This document shows, piece by piece, positions 3,951 through 7,481 of a stretch of DNA of 7,481 nucleotides. This stretch comes from Halobacteriaceae archaeon Tc-Br11_E2g27. GTDB lineage: Archaea; Halobacteriota; Halobacteria; Halobacteriales; Haloarculaceae. Made by a program: the position numbers and the translations under genes. A model generated the notes under the pieces. That model was not told where the DNA came from. It worked only from the letters and a program-made list of their open reading frames with translations, and made no database searches. The stretch covers positions 1 through 7,481 of the forward strand of contig LKNH01000123.1 in NCBI GenBank assembly GCA_001564135.1, in the 5' to 3' direction. How positions within the stretch are numbered: position 1 is the stretch's first letter; each line of letters starts with the position of its first letter.

Positions 3951-6452
3951 TTAGTCGTCGGCCGGTGTCTCGTTTGCCCGAACGCCAACTTCCGTCGCTG
4001 ATACCTCCGTTTCGCCGAAATATCGCTCCCAGAGCAACAGCGTCGGTGGAAGGACGATGACCGCTCCGAGATACGAGTAAATAACGCTGATTGACATCAG
4101 GATACCGAACTCGGCAAGCATCGGCGTGACAGACAGGACCAGCGCACCAACACCACCAGCGGTCGTAATCATACTGCCGGTAATCCCGCCGCCAGTCCCC
4201 TGGAGGGTGACAATCAGCGACTCGTAGGCATCCAGTCGCTCGTTATACTCGTCGATAAACCGGTGGGTAATATGGACGGAGTAGGCTACCCCAATCCCGA
4301 TGGTAATCGATAGCACTGTCGCCGTGAGCGCGTTAAACGGGATATCCAGTACCGCCATCGTCGCGGCAAGGAACGCCACGGTCGTCACGATGGGAACGAG
4401 ATTCGCCACGCCGAGCATGGCCCGCCGCTCAAGCAGATAGTAAATGATGACCAGAAAGACGCCGGTGAGTCCAAGCGCCGCTGCGAGACTCACGATGGCT
4501 GATTCAAACAGCAACTCGGTGACTGTCTGGAAGACGATGATATCCCCGGTTGCGGTAGCATCCAGCCAGTTTCGGTCGGCAAGCGTTCGGGCATCAACTG
4601 TCACTTCCTCCTGTGTTGCCTCCGCATCGACTGAGTAAATCACTCGCATCGACTGCAGGTCCTCGTCGATATATTCGAGCGCTTCCTCCTCGAACTCCGA
4701 GTTCAACAACTCGGTGTAAATCCGCTCTAGGTTCCGGTCAGGAACGCCATTTGCTGAGATATCGTTCGCTTCAAGCAATGCTGCAAACTCCTCATCTTCG
4801 GCGGCATACTGGTCCATCACGTCGAGGATGCTTTCGGAATCCGCTTGCCCATCGCTGTCTCTGACAATTTCCGAGGGTGGGTCATCACCCGCACTTTCGA
4901 CTGATTCGAGGACGTAATTTTCGTAAATTGGTCCCTCTAGATAGACCGTTATCTCGTCATCCTCGCCGGTTTCGAAATTATCGCCGAGGAAGGTTACAAT
5001 CTCTCTGACTTGATACTCGTCCGGGCCAAACGGTTCGGGCACGATTTCGATATACGCCGGCAACTCCTCGTATGGGAGGAACTCCTCGTCATCGAAGCGG
5101 GTATCGACATCGGTGGCAACGTAGCCAGCACCTGCCGTCGACACCAACAGGATAGCGAGCATAATCGCCGGCCCACGGTTTGCTAGCTTTGCACCAAGTG
5201 GGAGTATCTTCCCCATTATGGAATCTTTCGAGCCAAGCGGCTGAGTCCCAAACTCAGGGATTCGTGTTCCCTCGCGCAGGTCATCCAGCCAGACCTTCGT
5301 CGCTGGCATGAAAATGCCGGAAATAAAGAATGTGAAAATGATACCAAGGGAAGCGACGAATCCGAAATCGAAGATCGGCTCGAGGTCGCTGGTCATGTTT
5401 GCTCCGAAGCCGATTGCGGTCGTCCCGGTCACGATAAAGAACGCCACGAGCAACTGGTTGTTCGCCGCGGTCATCCCGTCGAAAATTCCTCTCCCAGCGA
5501 TGCGTTCTTCTCGATACCTGTTCACCGCGTGAATCCCGAAGTCGATACCGACTGCGAGCAACAGCGGCGGGACGGCGACCATCATCTGGTTGAACGGAAT
5601 CCGTGCGTGTCCGACGAAGCCGAACGTCCAGATAACGGCCATAAACAGCGCAAACAGCCCTAAAACGAGGTCTATCGGGTCACGGTAGGCAAACAACAGG
5701 AAGCCGAGAATCAGCAAAATCACTGCTGGAACCATCAACGCCATCGAATCAATCAGCGCCTGCTCGAACTCTCCCTCGAAAATTGCGCTGCCAAAGGCGA
5801 TGATATCAGCGTCGGCAGCGTCCGTCGTGTCGGCAATCTGGTCCTGGATTCGCTCGATAGTGAGCTCTTCCTCTTCATCCGGAACCTCGTGTTCAACGAT
5901 ATTTATCGAGGCTGAGGCATACACCGCCTCTTCGTTGAAATCGTCAGAGAGCGATTGCGTGATTGCTGGCTCTTCCTCGACCAATGTCCGTACGGCCTCA
6001 CGAACCTCCGCCTCGGAGACACTCTCGACGGCACGAATCTGTTCCTCTCGGGTCTCTGCGGTCGGGTCAATCACCTGCACGATGCCGTCAACGGGGGCAC
6101 TGGTCTCGGCAACTCTGAAATCGGGGTTATCCTCGATTGTCTCTAGCACCCGCAACATATCGAGAATCGCATCACGAGAGAGGACGTTATCCCCGCGATG
6201 GATGAGTTGTGTCGATTGGTCATCCTCCGCAAAGGGTTGCTGGAACTCCTCATCAACTGCGTCGAGTGCCTCCTGCTCCGGAGTTCCTTCAGTAAATCCT
6301 TCTTCGCCAGGGTCAACCTCGATGAACGGGAGCCCAAACGAAAAGAGAGCGGTCAGGACAAGAAAGACGAGAATAATTGTTTTCGGGCGGCCAGTAATCC
6401 AGCTATTGAGGGTATCAAGCGCTGGCTGGTACTGGAGCGGCCCTCGTGACAT
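3951..6452 (-). CDS. MMPL/RND-superfamily exporter (HAE3-like), 12 membrane segments
   Basis: An 833-residue RND-type transporter with the classic duplicated plan. Membrane segments lie near residues 25-43, 233-255, 259-281, 288-310, 333-352, 362-385, 427-447, 650-672, 679-701, 706-730, 757-777 and 782-806. Large acidic extracytoplasmic domains lie between segments 1 and 2 (about 44-231) and 7 and 8 (about 448-649). The first-half relay motif, AVGIDFGIHAVNRYREE, carries Asp304, the usual proton-relay acidic residue. The matching second-half motif, IGIGVAYSVHITHRF, has Ala723 in that place. Length is normal for archaeal MMPL proteins. The ATG at 6452 follows the upstream gene's stop by 5 bases, so the two are almost certainly one transcript. 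Relatives move hydrophobic molecules such as lipids and hopanoids in bacteria; the substrate here is unknown. With no outer membrane, it presumably moves material from the membrane toward the S-layer side. Confidence 0.92.
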   Translation of the reverse strand: MSRGPLQYQPALDTLNSWITGRPKTIILVFLVLTALFSFGLPFIEVDPGEEGFTEGTPEQEALDAVDEEFQQPFAEDDQSTQLIHRGDNVLSRDAILDMLRVLETIEDNPDFRVAETSAPVDGIVQVIDPTAETREEQIRAVESVSEAEVREAVRTLVEEEPAITQSLSDDFNEEAVYASASINIVEHEVPDEEEELTIERIQDQIADTTDAADADIIAFGSAIFEGEFEQALIDSMALMVPAVILLILGFLLFAYRDPIDLVLGLFALFMAVIWTFGFVGHARIPFNQMMVAVPPLLLAVGIDFGIHAVNRYREERIAGRGIFDGMTAANNQLLVAFFIVTGTTAIGFGANMTSDLEPIFDFGFVASLGIIFTFFISGIFMPATKVWLDDLREGTRIPEFGTQPLGSKDSIMGKILPLGAKLANRGPAIMLAILLVSTAGAGYVATDVDTRFDDEEFLPYEELPAYIEIVPEPFGPDEYQVREIVTFLGDNFETGEDDEITVYLEGPIYENYVLESVESAGDDPPSEIVRDSDGQADSESILDVMDQYAAEDEEFAALLEANDISANGVPDRNLERIYTELLNSEFEEEALEYIDEDLQSMRVIYSVDAEATQEEVTVDARTLADRNWLDATATGDIIVFQTVTELLFESAIVSLAAALGLTGVFLVIIYYLLERRAMLGVANLVPIVTTVAFLAATMAVLDIPFNALTATVLSITIGIGVAYSVHITHRFIDEYNERLDAYESLIVTLQGTGGGITGSMITTAGGVGALVLSVTPMLAEFGILMSISVIYSYLGAVIVLPPTLLLWERYFGETEVSATEVGVRANETPADD

Positions 6453-6457
6453 GGTCG

Positions 6458-7481
6458 TCAGTTGCCACCGAGTTGTTCACGTACCGAGTCCAACCCAGTT
6501 CCGATACGGCCGCGGAAGACGACGAGCACACCGCCGACGGCAACGAACGCACCACCGATAAGCCAGAGCGGTAGGCCGCTTTCAGTTGCCTCAGTGACCG
6601 TTATCGGCAATTGATAGGTCCCTGAAAGTTGCGAGTCACCGCGCTCGTCATCATACCGGATATCCAGCGAAAGGGGGTAGTCCTGTGGAGAGACGCCATC
6701 GTCGACACCCACATCGAAGATGACGGTTTCGGTCTCACCTGGTTCGATTTCGGTCACGAACGATTCGTCATCGTCGCTGGAAATCGGTTCGTCAGGGAAT
6801 ACTTTTGCTCGAACGTCGGTCACTGGCTCGTCACGGTTGTTCTCCAGTTCGACCTCAATGATGCCTGAATCGCCGGGCGCAAACGACGCATTGACGACAT
6901 CGACAGCGAAGGAGTCACGGTCTTGCTCGACGTCGACCATGATATCCTGTGTCCCGTCAACACGGATATCACCATCCGACCGGTACCGGGTTTCGAACTC
7001 AAGCATCTGCGGCCCAGCCTCCGCTTCTTCGGTTATACCGAGTCTGAAATCAAACTCCGCGGTTTCACCGGGTTCGAGGGTACCGATAGCGTACTCTTCG
7101 TTACGCGGAAGGACGTTGGATGGCTCCGATGCAAGTTGGACGACAACATTTTCCGCGGTGTATTCACCATCATTTGTCACCGAGCCCACGACGTTTCCGT
7201 CCTCGCCGACTCGCAGCGAGGTTTCGGCATTGTCAATACTAAAGCTCTGTTCAGCAAGCGGTTGGAAGCCGAACTCACGGTCGCGGTCTTCGAGTTCATT
7301 GTCGTTTCCATCACGCGCGGTGATGGCTGCTTCCAATGGATACTCCCGTTCGACAGCGTCCTCATCCACCGTTGTCTGATACACGAGGGTCACAGTTTCG
7401 CCGGCTTCCCACTCACCGACGTATGCTGCTGAGGAGGGTGAGGCTGGCTCAACATCATCATCGAACCCGTCCAAGTTGACA
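6458..7481 (-). CDS. Partial membrane-anchored surface protein with three Ig-like repeats (COG1361-like), partner of the exporter
   Basis: The frame is open to the right edge, so the N-terminus, including any signal peptide, is missing; about 341 C-terminal residues are seen. Numbering from the TTG at 7474 (probably an internal Leu, not a start), the motif GET recurs at 25-27, 136-138 and 246-248, each followed by beta-strand-like sequence, giving tandem units of about 110 residues. These look like the NEW3/CARDB-type beta-sandwich repeats of archaeal 'S-layer domain' proteins. Residues about 301-320 (LPLWLIGGAFVAVGGVLVVF) are a membrane anchor, followed by an Arg-containing short cytoplasmic tail ending GGN. 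The body is rich in Asp and Glu. The gene stops 5 bases before the exporter start. I infer an extracytoplasmic partner of the exporter, tethered by its C-terminus; a general cell-surface adhesion role is the alternative. Confidence 0.85.
   Translation of the reverse strand, partial: VNLDGFDDDVEPASPSSAAYVGEWEAGETVTLVYQTTVDEDAVEREYPLEAAITARDGNDNELEDRDREFGFQPLAEQSFSIDNAETSLRVGEDGNVVGSVTNDGEYTAENVVVQLASEPSNVLPRNEEYAIGTLEPGETAEFDFRLGITEEAEAGPQMLEFETRYRSDGDIRVDGTQDIMVDVEQDRDSFAVDVVNASFAPGDSGIIEVELENNRDEPVTDVRAKVFPDEPISSDDDESFVTEIEPGETETVIFDVGVDDGVSPQDYPLSLDIRYDDERGDSQLSGTYQLPITVTEATESGLPLWLIGGAFVAVGGVLVVFRGRIGTGLDSVREQLGGN

Noticed and set aside
5800..6561. Long plus-strand open frame (253 codons) opposite the exporter gene
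   Set aside because: Extremely Ser-rich product from reading acidic codons in reverse; the minus-strand gene is clearly real.
6720..7379. Plus-strand Ser/Thr-rich frame opposite the surface protein gene
   Set aside because: Same shadow effect; no start signal and no plausible fold.
1..7481. CRISPR arrays, tRNA/rRNA genes, insertion sequences, attachment sites
   Set aside because: No regularly spaced repeats, cloverleaf-like segments, transposase motifs or terminal inverted repeats were found on reading both strands; coding density leaves little room for them.

Overview
The window looks like chromosomal DNA from a haloarchaeon. The proteins are strongly acidic (long Asp/Glu runs in the transporter, the receiver protein and the surface protein). 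GC is only moderately high, roughly mid-50s percent in lines sampled by eye. TATA-like boxes sit about 25-27 bases upstream of several start codons, as expected for leaderless haloarchaeal mRNAs. The gene content also fits: a C50-carotenoid hydratase, a long-form HMG-CoA synthase, a HalX-type receiver protein, and an RND exporter paired with an Ig-like-repeat surface protein.

Layout, left to right. Bases 1-115 (minus) hold the start of a small unidentified membrane protein that leaves the window. Bases 214-1077 (plus) encode CruF, the hydratase that completes bacterioruberin. Bases 1168-1875 (plus) encode a short HTH (XRE/Cro-like) regulator whose promoter carries an unusual cluster of dyads and a 12-bp-period direct repeat. 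It converges, with a 14-bp gap, on HMG-CoA synthase (1890-3227, minus). A 135-bp divergent region with two promoters separates that gene from a receiver-HalX protein (3363-3935, plus). That protein converges, with a 15-bp gap, on a two-gene minus-strand operon: an MMPL/RND-family exporter (3951-6452) and, upstream of it, a membrane-anchored protein with three tandem ~110-residue Ig-like repeats (6458 to beyond the right edge).

How the genes may work together. HMG-CoA synthase feeds the mevalonate pathway, the source of both archaeal membrane lipids and carotenoids. CruF works at the far end of carotenoid synthesis. The HTH gene between them is the obvious candidate regulator of the synthase, but this is inferred from position. 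The exporter and its surface partner form a separate unit of unknown substrate. No mobile element, CRISPR array, tRNA or rRNA was seen. There is no clear evidence of an undescribed defence or mobile system; the most interesting signals are the regulatory dyads, the half-degenerate proton-relay motif of the exporter, and its surface-protein partner.
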